A stretch of DNA of 64,000 nucleotides from Dehalococcoidia bacterium (GTDB taxonomy: Bacteria > Chloroflexota > Dehalococcoidia > Lucifugimonadales > Lucifugimonadaceae). This document shows, piece after piece, positions 1 through 10,547 of this stretch. A program made the translations under genes and the position numbers. A model generated the notes under the pieces. The model worked only from the letters and a program-made list of their open reading frames with translations, did no database searches and was not told the DNA's origin. The stretch's first letter is position 1, and each line of letters opens with the position of its first letter. The stretch spans positions 1 through 64,000 of the forward strand of contig DUCO01000040.1 of assembly GCA_012959765.1 (NCBI GenBank), in the 5' to 3' direction.

Positions 1-437
1 GCTGGTGAGCCAGTCGACCTGACTGCGCCTTACTCCACCGATGATTCTGGAACTGACCCTGACGTCGTACCTGGCGCAAGCACTGCAACGATCATTTCGT
101 ATGCAGATGAGAACCAGCGTATGTCCGATATTGCATGGTCACAGACTTTCATCGGCACGAACAACGGTGATTCTTTGCTCGAAGATGGTGAAAAAACTGA
201 AATTACAGTTTGGCTAATGGATCGTGCGACAGCCACAGCTGTCGGTTCAGACGATTCAATTGACTACACAGAGGCAACTCCGGTAACGGTGGTAGTGCTT
301 CGGGTTTGACTGCAACAGACAACCTCGTAGTAAAAAACACCAGATTCGTACTGGAACTGACGCCACAGCTCGGTGCGCCGTTGACAGTTCAGCGTGCGAT
401 TCCGCCTGCCCTTCGGAACGTAATGAACCTGAACTAA
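1..437 (+). pseudogene. archaellin/flagellin-like protein, C-terminal part, truncated by window start and frameshifted near 280
   Basis: Frame 1 reads AGEPVDL...MSDIAWSQTFIGTNNGDSLLEDGEKTEITVWLMDRATATAVGSDDSIDYTEATP; a 1-nt shift near 280-283 then gives GNGGSASGLTATDNLVVKNTRFVLELTPQLGAPLTVQRAIPPALRNVMNLN* ending at 437. The DGEKTEITV and GAPLTVQR...VMNLN signatures are typical of archaellin C-termini. Confidence 0.7.
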
Positions 438-590
438 AAACCTTCAGGAACGTTACAGAAGCTCTTATGTAGTGCATCTAGGAGTGTCCCGGCCGGATCT
501 CTCCAAGACCACAGGCCATCTTCAGGCCAGCCGTACAGCGCATCAGGCTTTCCCCACTCAGTAGGTACTGAGCGGGTGCCCCGAAGATTC

Positions 591-623
591 AAATGCCCTT
601 CTCCTCCGGCGAGAAGGGCATTT
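591..623 (+). terminator. Rho-independent terminator
   Basis: Perfect 13-bp inverted repeat AAATGCCCTTCTC / GAGAAGGGCATTT followed by a T-rich tract. Confidence 0.75.
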
Positions 624-765
624 GCTGTTTTAATCCGTCTGTGGTGTCGAAGGTACGGTTCAGGATTTGTCACAAGCTTCATGTAGCATGGCGTCTTCTC
701 GTCAGAGCATCATTTGTTCGAGAAGTCAGATCACAAAATACGTACCAAATCTAGGAGCCGTACGG

Positions 766-1569
766 ATGGGGAATCTCGAAGGAAAAGTTGCGATAGTCAC
801 AGGTGCAGGATCGGTAGACAGTGGTGCTGGTGCCGGCGATGCGATTTCCATTCTTTATGCCCGGCAAGGTGCGAGCGTAGTTCTTTTCGACATCGACGCG
901 GTCAAGGCGCAGCGCACACTCGACGCCATTGAGAGCGAAGGCGGTAAGGCCGTCATTTTCGAGGGCGACGTGACAATCGCATCCGACTGCGAAAAAGCAG
1001 TAAAAACTGCCGTTGAGCAGTTCGGCGGTGTGCATGTTCTGGTGAACAACGTTGCCATTATCGCTCCAGGAACGGTTGTCGACGTAACGGAGGAGGACTG
1101 GGACAAAGTTTTCGCCGTGAACGTCAAGTCAATGATGCTAATGAGCAAGTATTGCATTCCGGAAATGATCAAAGCGGGTGGCGGTTCAATAATCAACTTT
1201 TCATCGAATGAAGGCCTGCGTGGACAGGACTGGCTCCCCGTTGTCGCATATTCAACTTCTAAAGGTGCAGCAATCACGCTGACTGCATCGATGGCTGTGC
1301 AGCACGGTAAAGACAATGTTCGTGTGAACTGCATTGCTCCGGGGATGATGTATACGCCAATGATTGCTCCGCACATATCGGACGAGGTCAGAGATTTGCG
1401 CCGCAGAGGTGCACCTCTTGGAGTTGAAGGTAATGCCTGGGATGTTGCAAATGCCGCGGCATTTCTAGCCAGCGATGATGCTCGCTGGATCACCGGTGTC
1501 ACCCTCCCCGTCGATGGCGGGCTTCTCGCAACTCAGTCGCTATCGCTTGTAAATCGCTTCATCGAATAG
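766..1569 (+). CDS. SDR family NAD(P)-dependent oxidoreductase
   Basis: MGNLEGKVAIVTGAG N-terminus, NNVA, YSTSKGAA active site and C-terminal ITGVTLPVDGG; start chosen at the ATG at 766 rather than the longer ORF start at 667. Confidence 0.9.
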   Translation: MGNLEGKVAIVTGAGSVDSGAGAGDAISILYARQGASVVLFDIDAVKAQRTLDAIESEGGKAVIFEGDVTIASDCEKAVKTAVEQFGGVHVLVNNVAIIAPGTVVDVTEEDWDKVFAVNVKSMMLMSKYCIPEMIKAGGGSIINFSSNEGLRGQDWLPVVAYSTSKGAAITLTASMAVQHGKDNVRVNCIAPGMMYTPMIAPHISDEVRDLRRRGAPLGVEGNAWDVANAAAFLASDDARWITGVTLPVDGGLLATQSLSLVNRFIE

Positions 1570-1654
1570 TAGGGCAGCTGTAGATTCTCTACTCAGTCAA
1601 TATTTTCGCTAAGTTCTGTAGAAACCCACTAAGATCGTCGTCAGGAGACGAAAT

Positions 1655-3355
1655 TTGCCGTCAATCAAATCCGAAGAAAACGTATCGGCAGAAATGAGAG
1701 ACGGAACCATCCTGAAGGCCGATATATATCGACCGGACGATGGCGGTCGTCACCCTGTACTCATTCTCCGAACCCCCTACTGGAAACTAAACCCTCGCTA
1801 CATCAAAACTGCAAGGAACCTCGCTGAGCGCGGTTACACGGTTATTTGCCAGGACATGCGGGGCCGATACGACTCCGAAGGCGAGTTCCTGTGGCAGTTC
1901 ATGGACAACTCGCTGACAGGAGACGCTGAAGATGGCTATGACACCGTCGAGTGGGCAGCAAACCTTGCATCCTCCGATGGACAGGTTGGAACGTGGGGCC
2001 ATTCCTACGACGGCTGGACATCGTGGCGTATGGCAGAGCTACAACCGCCTTCGCTAAAGGCCATTCACGCCAGCGGCATGGGCACCGATTCGCTGGAGAT
2101 GAACTTTGGTATTTTCGAAACGGGTCGCAGGCTCGAATGGACCTACATGATGGCCGCCGATATGAGACGGCGCGCCGGCGTGAAGCATGGCCCCCACTCA
2201 CCTGTCGACGCCGTAAATCAGTGGCGGGCGATCGAGCGTGGCAAGTGGATATGGTATTTGCCGTTAGAAAATATTCCAGAAGATCCGTTTTCGACATTGT
2301 CGGGTCAGCTAAAGCCGTTTTTCCGAGAACAGAATGTCGAAATGTGGGACTTCAAAAAGGTTCACCCGAAGGTAAACATACCGGCAGCGATGTTCACAGG
2401 TTGGTGGGATCGGGTGATCGGTACGGTCAACCAGTTCTCCGGGCTAGAAACAAACGGCCCTGAGCACCTACGAGGTCAACACAGACTCGTCGTAGGACCG
2501 TGGTCGCACATGATGACCACTCTCAATCGCGATCTGGGTCCTATCGACTACGGCCCACAGGCCGAAGAGACGTGGGAGAACTTGATCCTTCGCTGGTACG
2601 ACTACCAATTCAAGGGAATCGACGATGGTATTGGCACTGAACCGGGAGTGAAGCTGTTCATCCTTGGAGCCAACGAGTGGACGTTCGAAGACGAGTGGCC
2701 GATAAAACGCGCTGAGACCGTTCCGTACTATCTGCACAGCGAAGGTTCTGCAAACACTCCGGCTGGTGATGGGTCACTTTCACACGATCAGCCCTCTGGG
2801 GAGCGACCTGACACGTATTCATACGACCCTCGTGATCCGGTAATGAGCGTGATGGACATCGATGCCCAGCCTATGCCCAGAGACCAGGCACCGCTGGATG
2901 GGCGTCAGGACGTGCTCGCCTACCAAACCGCCCCATTCGAGGCGGTTACTCGCTTCGTGGGCCCTGTCGAGCTTGAGCTATGGGCGGCTTCGGATGCTCC
3001 CGACACCGATTGGACCGCAAAGCTTGTACTTGTTACCGAAGCCGGTTTAGCCGTGAATCTGACATACGGAATCATGAGAGCACGATATCGTTCCGGGTTC
3101 GACCAGGAGGTTCTGCTCGACGATGACTCCCCGGTTATGTACACCATCAAGTTGAACCCGGTCGGGATAGAGATTCAGCCCGGGCAGCGGTTGCGGTTGG
3201 ACATTTCGAGCTCAGACTTTCCGAATTTCGACAGGAACCACAACACCGGTAAAGACTTCTGGACCGATGCCGAGCTCAAAGTAGCGCGGCAAACCGTGTT
3301 CCACAATTCGGAAATGCCGTCGCTGTTGTTACTGCCGCTAGTCGCTACAAAGTAG
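1655..3355 (+). CDS. CocE/NonD family hydrolase (X-Pro dipeptidyl-peptidase-like)
   Basis: 566 aa ORF with MRDGTILKADIYRP, QDMRGRYDSEG and GTWGHSYDGWTSW (GxSYxG nucleophile motif). Confidence 0.85.
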   Translation: MPSIKSEENVSAEMRDGTILKADIYRPDDGGRHPVLILRTPYWKLNPRYIKTARNLAERGYTVICQDMRGRYDSEGEFLWQFMDNSLTGDAEDGYDTVEWAANLASSDGQVGTWGHSYDGWTSWRMAELQPPSLKAIHASGMGTDSLEMNFGIFETGRRLEWTYMMAADMRRRAGVKHGPHSPVDAVNQWRAIERGKWIWYLPLENIPEDPFSTLSGQLKPFFREQNVEMWDFKKVHPKVNIPAAMFTGWWDRVIGTVNQFSGLETNGPEHLRGQHRLVVGPWSHMMTTLNRDLGPIDYGPQAEETWENLILRWYDYQFKGIDDGIGTEPGVKLFILGANEWTFEDEWPIKRAETVPYYLHSEGSANTPAGDGSLSHDQPSGERPDTYSYDPRDPVMSVMDIDAQPMPRDQAPLDGRQDVLAYQTAPFEAVTRFVGPVELELWAASDAPDTDWTAKLVLVTEAGLAVNLTYGIMRARYRSGFDQEVLLDDDSPVMYTIKLNPVGIEIQPGQRLRLDISSSDFPNFDRNHNTGKDFWTDAELKVARQTVFHNSEMPSLLLLPLVATK

Positions 3356-3358
3356 TCG

Positions 3359-5299
3359 TTAGGTGCTCGAAGCGGGAACGCCCGTGATGTCGTCGGCATT
3401 GCCTGCGATGTCATCGAACGACGTGTAGTTCGTCTGCCAGAGCTGTGCGTAGAGCCCTCCGGTTCCAACGAGAGCGTCGTGAGTACCCGACTCGATGATC
3501 TCTCCGTCCCGGACGACAATAATTCGATCAGAATTCCTGATGGTCGAAAGCCTGTGGGCTATGACCAGTGCAGTTCGACCTTCGAGCAATTTCTTCAATG
3601 CGTCCTGAATAATTCGCTCGGTGTAGCTATCGATATTCGCAGTCGCTTCGTCGAGCACAAGAATTTTAGGATCGGCGACCAGGGCACGAGCAAAGCTGAG
3701 CAACTGTCGCTGCCCCACTGAAAGGTTTGAGCCACGCTGTTCGAGCGTAGTGTCGTAGCCGTTTTCAAGCTGCATCACGAAGTCATGGGCGCCGATCACT
3801 TTGCAGGCGCTCACAACGTCTTTTCTGGTAGCGTCGACCGTGTTGTAACGAACATTTTCCAGAACGGTCTTCGAGAATAGGAACGGCTCTTGCAGCACCA
3901 TACCCATCACATCACCGAGCGATTCCTGCGTTACATCACGTATGTCCTGGCCATCGATCGTGATAGATCCTTCCTGCACATCGTAGAAGCGGTGAGCAAG
4001 TGCCGTAATAGACGTCTTCCCTGACCCGGTAGGACCAACGAGGGCGATTGTCTGGCCTGGCTCGGCCATGAAGTTGATGTTGCGGAGGATCGGCCTTGCA
4101 GGATCGTACCCAAACGTGACGTTTTTGAATTCGATGTGTCCCTTAACTTCACCAATTGGTGGTGCGTCGGGCTTATCTTCAATATCGAGTGGAATATCAA
4201 GCAGTTCGAATATTCTGTGACCGGAAGCGACCGCCCGTTGTAGAAGTGCGTAGTGCATTGTCAAAGTACGGATTGGCTCGAAGAAACGCTGAACGAACAG
4301 AAGGAAGGCGACCATCGTGCCTACTTCGGTTGTCCCGTTCAGCACTCGTCCACCACCGTAGACCAGAACAATCGCCAGAGCGGTTCCGGTCATCAACTCC
4401 ACCGTTGGCATCAACACGCCACCGAGCCGTGCAGCTCGCACCGTCGACCAGAAGAAGGTGTGAACCTTGCCGCCCATGATGCCGTGGTTTTCTTCCTGGC
4501 GGTTCAACGCCTGCACAACACGAATACCGCTGACATTTTGGTCGAGATAAACACCGACAACAGACGAGTTTCGCCGCATGCGAAGGAATGCACGTCGGGC
4601 GATGGGCTGCCATATCAACCTGATGAGGATCAGGAACGGAACGATGGAGAGGGTAAACAGCGCCAACTCCCAATCCAGAATTAACAGTATTACGACGATC
4701 CCAAAGAGGGTCAGAATGTCGCCGATGATCTCGATCGAAGATTCGAGCATTTCCTGCAACGCACCGACATCACCGAACATCCTGGCCATTAAAGCCCCGA
4801 TGGGTGTTTTGTCGGAAAACGACAGAGCCAGCCGTTGAAGCTGTAAAAACATGTCGGCTCGGATGTCGTACAACACTCTCAGCGCTACTCGTGTGATGAG
4901 CACCTGCTGGAGGAAGTGAGTGAACCAGTACAGTGCCGCAACGCCGACCAGCGTCATGGCGATGATGGTCAGCAGGTTTGAGTCGCCTTTGCGAATCGCT
5001 CCGTCAATTCCGAATTTGACGAGGAGTGGGATGGAGAGGTTAGCGGCCGTGAACCCGATTACGGCGATCGTCGCTGTGAGCATTGCTCGTTTGTATGGGC
5101 TGGCGTAGTAGAAGAAGCGCTTGAACACCGTGCTGTCGAGCTGGGCGAACATCTCCTCATCCGACTCGTTCAGCTTCGAGTGCTCTTCTTCAGCCGATAC
5201 CGGCCGGCGTCGCTTCGGATCTTGCTTGCTGTCCTGGGTTCCGGATGTGTTGACCATTAGTCGAGCACCTCCTCGCCATGACCACGTTGCAGATCCCAC
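3359..5299 (-). CDS. ABC transporter, fused permease/ATPase (MsbA/MdlB-like)
   Basis: 646 aa; six-TM ABC domain, Walker A GPTGSGKTS, signature LSVGQRQLL, VLDEATANID. Confidence 0.9.
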   Translation of the reverse strand: MGSATWSWRGGARLMVNTSGTQDSKQDPKRRRPVSAEEEHSKLNESDEEMFAQLDSTVFKRFFYYASPYKRAMLTATIAVIGFTAANLSIPLLVKFGIDGAIRKGDSNLLTIIAMTLVGVAALYWFTHFLQQVLITRVALRVLYDIRADMFLQLQRLALSFSDKTPIGALMARMFGDVGALQEMLESSIEIIGDILTLFGIVVILLILDWELALFTLSIVPFLILIRLIWQPIARRAFLRMRRNSSVVGVYLDQNVSGIRVVQALNRQEENHGIMGGKVHTFFWSTVRAARLGGVLMPTVELMTGTALAIVLVYGGGRVLNGTTEVGTMVAFLLFVQRFFEPIRTLTMHYALLQRAVASGHRIFELLDIPLDIEDKPDAPPIGEVKGHIEFKNVTFGYDPARPILRNINFMAEPGQTIALVGPTGSGKTSITALAHRFYDVQEGSITIDGQDIRDVTQESLGDVMGMVLQEPFLFSKTVLENVRYNTVDATRKDVVSACKVIGAHDFVMQLENGYDTTLEQRGSNLSVGQRQLLSFARALVADPKILVLDEATANIDSYTERIIQDALKKLLEGRTALVIAHRLSTIRNSDRIIVVRDGEIIESGTHDALVGTGGLYAQLWQTNYTSFDDIAGNADDITGVPASST

Positions 5300-6957
5300 A
5301 ATTGCTTGTAATGGCCATTGAGTGCCAGCAGTTCATCGTGGTTGCCACGTTCGATAACTTTTCCGGAATCGAGAACAATGATTTCATCGGCATGGCTGAG
5401 TGAACTCAACCGGTGAGCAATGATGATCGTCGTTTGGCCGCCCGTGAGTGCGTCGAGAGCTGAGCGTATACGTGCGTCGGTTCCGGCATCGACCGACGAT
5501 GTGGAATCATCGAGAATCAGTATTGGCGAATTTGTCAGTAGCGTTCGAGCAATAGCAACACGTTGTCGTTGCCCGCCGGAGAGACCGATTCCACGCTCGC
5601 CAAGCTCTGTGTCATATCCATCGGGAAGGCTGTCAATGAAATCGTGAATCTGGGCGATTTTCGCAGCGGAATAAATCTGTTCGTCCGATGCGTTCACATC
5701 GCCGTATCGAATGTTGTCTCGAATCGACCCGTCGAACAGGAACGGATCTTGCTCAACCAGGCCAATGGCCTGCCGGATCGAGATCATAGTGGCTTCTTTA
5801 AGATCGGTTCCATCAATGGTTACGATGCCTGATGTCGGATCGTAGAATCTGGGTATCAGATTGGTGATCGAACTTTTTCCGCTGCCCGGAGCACCTACGA
5901 TTCCAATAGTGTGGTCTTTGCGAGCTTCGAAGCTGACATTCTGCAGTGCGAGGGCATCACCGTATGAAAATGAAACGTTGTCGAACTTCACAACGCCATT
6001 GGTGATCTCGATGGGTTTCGATTTAGGAGAATCGGCGATTTCCGATGGGATATCGAGGATCTCAAAAATTCTTCCGCCCGCCGATGACGCTCGGGCAGTC
6101 GAGTTTATGATCATGATGATCATCCGAACCGGGAACCGCAGAAGCGCCAGGTAGAAGAAGAATTGAGTGAGTTGACCAATGGTTATCTGACCATCGATTA
6201 CTTTTTCGCCGCCGACCCACAGCACGATTGCCCACGACACGAGGAATGCGAACGAAACGAATCCGCCGCCCCGCGCTTGCGTGCGCGCCGCGTCCATTCG
6301 GAGATCGACCACTTCAACAGCAGTTACATCGAACTTTGCTTCCTCATATTTTTGGGCTGAAAATGCTCTGACAACTCTTATGCCAGCAAGGTTTTCCTGC
6401 ATGGTTGTTGTGAGCTCGCCAAGTGCATCCTGAATTTTTCGCCACATCTCACGAAGTTGCAGTCTCATACGAGCGCTTCGATAAACCATAAACGGAACGA
6501 AGCTGAGACTGAGCAGCATGAGCTGCCAATCGATCTGCGCCATGAATATTCCGGCTGCGATGATTACGACAAATACTCGAACTATCTGCACCAGACCGTT
6601 CTGAACGAACATTCTGACGCCTTCGATGTCGGACAATCCTCTCGACATCAACTGACCGGTGTGCACTCGATCATGGAAGCTGAAGCTAAGAATCTGGAGC
6701 TTGTCGAAGTACAGCATGCGCAGCCGGTTGGAAACACGTTGGCTCAGTGTTTCACCAAGGAACATCTGGGCAAATCCCGTGGTGCCTCGTAGGGCTGCGA
6801 CAATCAACACCAGAACCGCGGTATTACGAAGGAGTGCTTCGATCTCTGTGGGAGTGTTTAACCTCTGTTCATACAGCGTAAACGCCTGGTCGACACCTTC
6901 ACCCAGCAGCTTCGGGATGAACAAGGACATGACCGCTGTCGTTGCCGCAAAGATCAT
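5257..6957 (-). CDS. ABC transporter, fused permease/ATPase (MsbA/MdlA-like)
   Basis: 566 aa; Walker A GAPGSGKSS, LSGGQRQR, ILDDSTSSVD. The open frame continues upstream of 6957, so the true start is uncertain. Overlaps the partner ABC gene. Confidence 0.88.
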   Translation of the reverse strand: MIFAATTAVMSLFIPKLLGEGVDQAFTLYEQRLNTPTEIEALLRNTAVLVLIVAALRGTTGFAQMFLGETLSQRVSNRLRMLYFDKLQILSFSFHDRVHTGQLMSRGLSDIEGVRMFVQNGLVQIVRVFVVIIAAGIFMAQIDWQLMLLSLSFVPFMVYRSARMRLQLREMWRKIQDALGELTTTMQENLAGIRVVRAFSAQKYEEAKFDVTAVEVVDLRMDAARTQARGGGFVSFAFLVSWAIVLWVGGEKVIDGQITIGQLTQFFFYLALLRFPVRMIIMIINSTARASSAGGRIFEILDIPSEIADSPKSKPIEITNGVVKFDNVSFSYGDALALQNVSFEARKDHTIGIVGAPGSGKSSITNLIPRFYDPTSGIVTIDGTDLKEATMISIRQAIGLVEQDPFLFDGSIRDNIRYGDVNASDEQIYSAAKIAQIHDFIDSLPDGYDTELGERGIGLSGGQRQRVAIARTLLTNSPILILDDSTSSVDAGTDARIRSALDALTGGQTTIIIAHRLSSLSHADEIIVLDSGKVIERGNHDELLALNGHYKQLWDLQRGHGEEVLD

Positions 6958-7264
6958 TCCACCGGCTAAATGCAGCTTGTACCCAAATGTGAGTTTGGCT
7001 ATCCGCCAGAGGACATCTGTTCCGGTCGGACCAGAGTCCGTTAGCCTACGTCGGGTGCTTCGACGTTGACGATCAGTTTGTATCGGAGTGGGGTTCGTTA
7101 CTGATGAACTCGTAGGATCGGCCTCTTATGGTTGCTCGTCGCCAACATACGGCGAACAACTTCTACTGTTGCCAATTACTTTTGACCGCGGGGAGTATAC
7201 GCCCGCGCAGCGTTCTACGATTCTGTATATCAGAACTTGCGAATTCTAGGCCGGGAAATTCGGA

Positions 7265-7933
7265 TTAAGCGGCCTGATCCAATCTGCGCACGATTCGGGG
7301 TATTTCGAACCCAATGCGAGTCCCCTTGCCAGGCGTGCTATCGACCGAGATTTTCCCGTCGTGCATCGTGATGATGGTCTGGGCGATGTTGAGTCCGAGT
7401 CCCAATCCGGATACAGCTCGCGTGGTTGGGTTTTCACCTCGATAGTAGAGTTCGAAAGCGTTCGCGGCGGCTTCACTATCCATGCCAATTCCGTCATCAA
7501 CAACAAACACATCAAACATCGATTTATCGCTGCTCGTCTCGAGCCGAATTTTGGCGCCCTCGCCGGCGTACTTCGTTGCGTTGCTGAGCATGTTTGAAAT
7601 TGTTTGCGAAATTCTGTTCTGATCGGCAGTAATGATCAGTTCACCCTCTGGCACATCTACGGTAATGGTCTGCCCTGCGTGCTGAACCAGTGGTTCAAAG
7701 CTTTCTCCGAGCGCTCTCAGCATAGAGTAGGCGTCGAAGTTCATTTCGAGGAGTTCGAACGTTCCCGGCACCACTCTTGAGTGGTCGAGTAGATCGTTGA
7801 TCAACAGGTGTAAGTGACTTCCGTTTCGGCGCAAAACTTCCAGCTGTTCAAGCTGCCGTGGAACGAGGTTGCCAAGACGGTTTCTCGAGAGGATATCGAT
7901 GAACGCGGCCATGCTGGCTCGAATTCGTGACAT
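7265..7933 (-). pseudogene. sensor histidine kinase, C-terminal fragment (partial HisKA + HATPase_c)
   Basis: NMLSNATKYAGEGAKI (N box), VDDGIGM (G1), GLGLGLNIAQTII and STPGKGTRIGFEIP (G2). The H-box region reads MSRIRASMAAF instead of SHE(L/I)RTP, an in-frame TAG lies two codons upstream of the start, and no sensor domain is present. Confidence 0.6.
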
Positions 7934-8269
7934 GGAAAGCTAGGTGCCCCCAGTTGATTCGAACGTGGCGAAATCGCCAGATCGAGTATGGGGGAGCCTC
8001 ATCGGCACATATTCCGACCTTCGATCGTTTCGGTTCATCCGAGGTTCACTTTGTCTCATTCAGTGGATGTTGATCAACCACAAACTATTGAACTGCTTCA
8101 GCATCAATCAAAATGCGTGGAAGCACATTCGCCTGATGTGGGTAGATAAATTCTGAGCAATCCGAACCAGTTCCGAATCGGTGATTTCATTACTTGAGTT
8201 GCGCATTCGTCACTGTTGGACTGCGGTTTTACCTAATCACTGTCGCCGTAAATAATTTCTGCACACGCA

Positions 8270-8307
8270 AAAGACCCGTTCTGCTAAAAGAAGCAGAGCG
8301 GGTCTTT
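8270..8307. terminator. bidirectional Rho-independent terminator
   Basis: AAAGACCCGTTCTGCT-AAAAGA-AGCAGAGCGGGTCTTT hairpin between an upstream non-coding stretch and the minus-strand gene ending at 8341. Confidence 0.75.
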
Positions 8308-8340
8308 AGTTAGCCGTCATTTCGAGTTCAGGTTGATCGA

Positions 8341-9981
8341 TCAGGGCATGTACTGATCGATTCCTTCAGTAACGGGTGCCGGACCAGACGGGAACACAGC
8401 CGTCTTGGCTCTGTCGGCGCCAACAACAAGGATGTAGCAATCATCGGCCTCGTTCATGATCGGCACGGTGATCTCCAGCAGTTGCTGCTCCGTGAGTTTC
8501 TCAAGCCACTTCCAGTGATCGTGAACTCGTGCTTCACCTTCCAACGGCATGTACTGCATCAGCTTCCCAACACTGCCCCTTGCATGTTCATGGATGTACT
8601 CCTTTGCCTCTTGCTTCGAGAAGCCCTGAGTACCTACGGGTCTCGCCACATCAGGTGGCATGAGTATCAGGCGTTCCTGTCCACTTCTGGGGCTTTGCAA
8701 GCTCATGGTTCCGAAGGTCAAACCGTACGCAAGGTTCTTTAGTAACCCCTTAGCTGTGTGGTTTCCCTGATCCTGAACGTCGAGTTCACCGTCGGTTACA
8801 AAAATGCTAACCGTGCTTTCACCGGCTGCGAATCCTTGATCGACATGGAACGGCTGCCATGGACTGGCGTCTTCGTTTTCTGCGATGCACTGGATGAACT
8901 TTCGGGAAGTCCCGATCGTGTCCATGTCCATCTTGTTCAAGTACCAGTGCCCAATGTTCCTGAAACACAATGCGAACGCGCGGCCGATCAGGGTGTTGAT
9001 CTGGTTGTCTCGCCCCGGACCAAGTGCAGATCCGGGGTTGAGCCCGAGTTGCTTGGTTACGGGGCCATTAACGATAAGCAGCGGTGCCTGGGGGCTTGTC
9101 GACATAAGCAGTGACTTTCCGCCCTGCCCTCCAAGCTTCGATAGCGCCTTCACCGCCGCGATAACCACCGGCAGATGCTCGGGTTTTGCTCCCGCCATTA
9201 CCGAGTTGATGGCGATCTTCTCGACTGTTGCAACTCCAAATCCCGGGGGCATATCGCAGACGATGTGATCGGACGGTAGGTTAGTGCCCTTCAGCATTTC
9301 GGCTACCGCTTCGGGAGTTGCGGGCTGCAGGAACAGACCGTCGCCGAGGTCCTCGTTGATGAACTCCTGGTTCATCTTCAGGATCGAGTCGTACCTGTCT
9401 TCGCCCTCGTATCGACGAGTGTCGACTGCTTCCGACTCTTCTCGTGCGTCAATGGATGACGTGAGTGAACCGATCAGATCGTCGATAGCGTCTTCCGTCT
9501 GGGCGCGACAGGTTTCTGGGTCGAGGTTTCTGTAAATATGTGGAACGACGACCCACTGGAGGTCGGGCATTCCGAATGCTCGAGAACTTGCTACTGCGTC
9601 GCTTTCAAAGCGACCAGAAACAATGGCAACACCAGGCTTGCCCATCTTCTCGACCATAATCATGTCGTGGATCATCCACGACGCGCAGGTCCCTCAGTCG
9701 GCTGTGGCGCCAATAATGACGTCACACTCCTCCCCTGCTTGCTGAACTATTGCTGGCGGGGTCGGATAGTTACCGCCTGTGTAGAAGTTGACGCTGACGT
9801 TGTCGTAGCGTTCCTGAAGCATTTCGCCGGCACGTTTGAGCGCAATGTCGCCCCCGTGCGTACCGCTCCAGATCAGCCCAACTGTTTTGTTGTCGAGCGA
9901 GCCGGGTCGATTGCTGGCGCTGATGGCGTTAAGCACGCCTCTCTGCACAGCGACCGGATTACTTACTTCGAGTAGATGCAT
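8341..9981 (-). CDS. UGSC-family selenoprotein, predicted Sec at UGA complement(9694..9696)
   Basis: ORFs 8341..9675 and 9694..10104 are in one frame separated only by a TGA: ...AGEECDVIIGATAD-U-GTCASWMIHDMIMVEKMGKPGVAIVSGRF... The UGTC motif replaces the expected (U/C)GSC. Perfect hairpin GUCGUGG-AUGAU-CCACGAC starts 11 nt after the UGA. Confidence 0.85.
9660..9682 (-). promoter_or_regulatory. candidate bacterial SECIS element of the UGSC-family selenoprotein (approximate bounds)
   Basis: mRNA: UGA GGGACCUGCGC [GUCGUGG]AUGAU[CCACGAC]; 7-bp perfect stem, apical loop 18 nt after UGA. Confidence 0.7.
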
Positions 9982-10127
9982 CTTCGCGTCCTTGTGGCGG
10001 GTTGCGCCCTGTTTAGGAGTTGGAATTTCCGTGTGGCGGCAGGATAGCACCGATGGCGCACAACGAGCAGCAGGCATAAACTCGCACCGCGTTTTCGTTC
10101 GCAATTATCAATGTCGGTGCTATTGCC

Positions 10128-10541
10128 ATGCACATGGAGCCTGTAATGAAGTTTCTAGGAGTCGATCACATCGACATTATCGTAAGCGATCTCGAACAAT
10201 CGATTGCTTACTACAGGAAGTACGGTATGCACCCCGAAGGCACGGTTGATGCCGGCGAGACGGTGTTCCTGTGGAATGGGGACGATGATCGACCAGTGCG
10301 GATCGAACTGCACAAGCAGCAGGAAGGTCAGACACTGGGAATCGATCACCTTTCCTTCCATGTTGACGATCCCATCCAGGCGCAAAAAGAGATCGAGTTC
10401 CTTGGCGGGGTCGATTTCCTGTTCGAGCCGTTCGAGAACCAGCAGTCGGGACGAACGATATCAAACAGTTACGACCCGGATGGGGTACAGATTCAGATGG
10501 CTCGGCAAACGGGTACCGGCACCTACAAGAACTGGGAATAG
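10128..10541 (+). CDS. VOC/glyoxalase family protein
   Basis: FLGVDHIDIIVSDLEQSIAYYRKYG...HLSFHVDD...SYDPDGVQIQM; alternative start ATG at 10146. Confidence 0.85.
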   Translation: MHMEPVMKFLGVDHIDIIVSDLEQSIAYYRKYGMHPEGTVDAGETVFLWNGDDDRPVRIELHKQQEGQTLGIDHLSFHVDDPIQAQKEIEFLGGVDFLFEPFENQQSGRTISNSYDPDGVQIQMARQTGTGTYKNWE

Positions 10542-10547
10542 ATCGAT

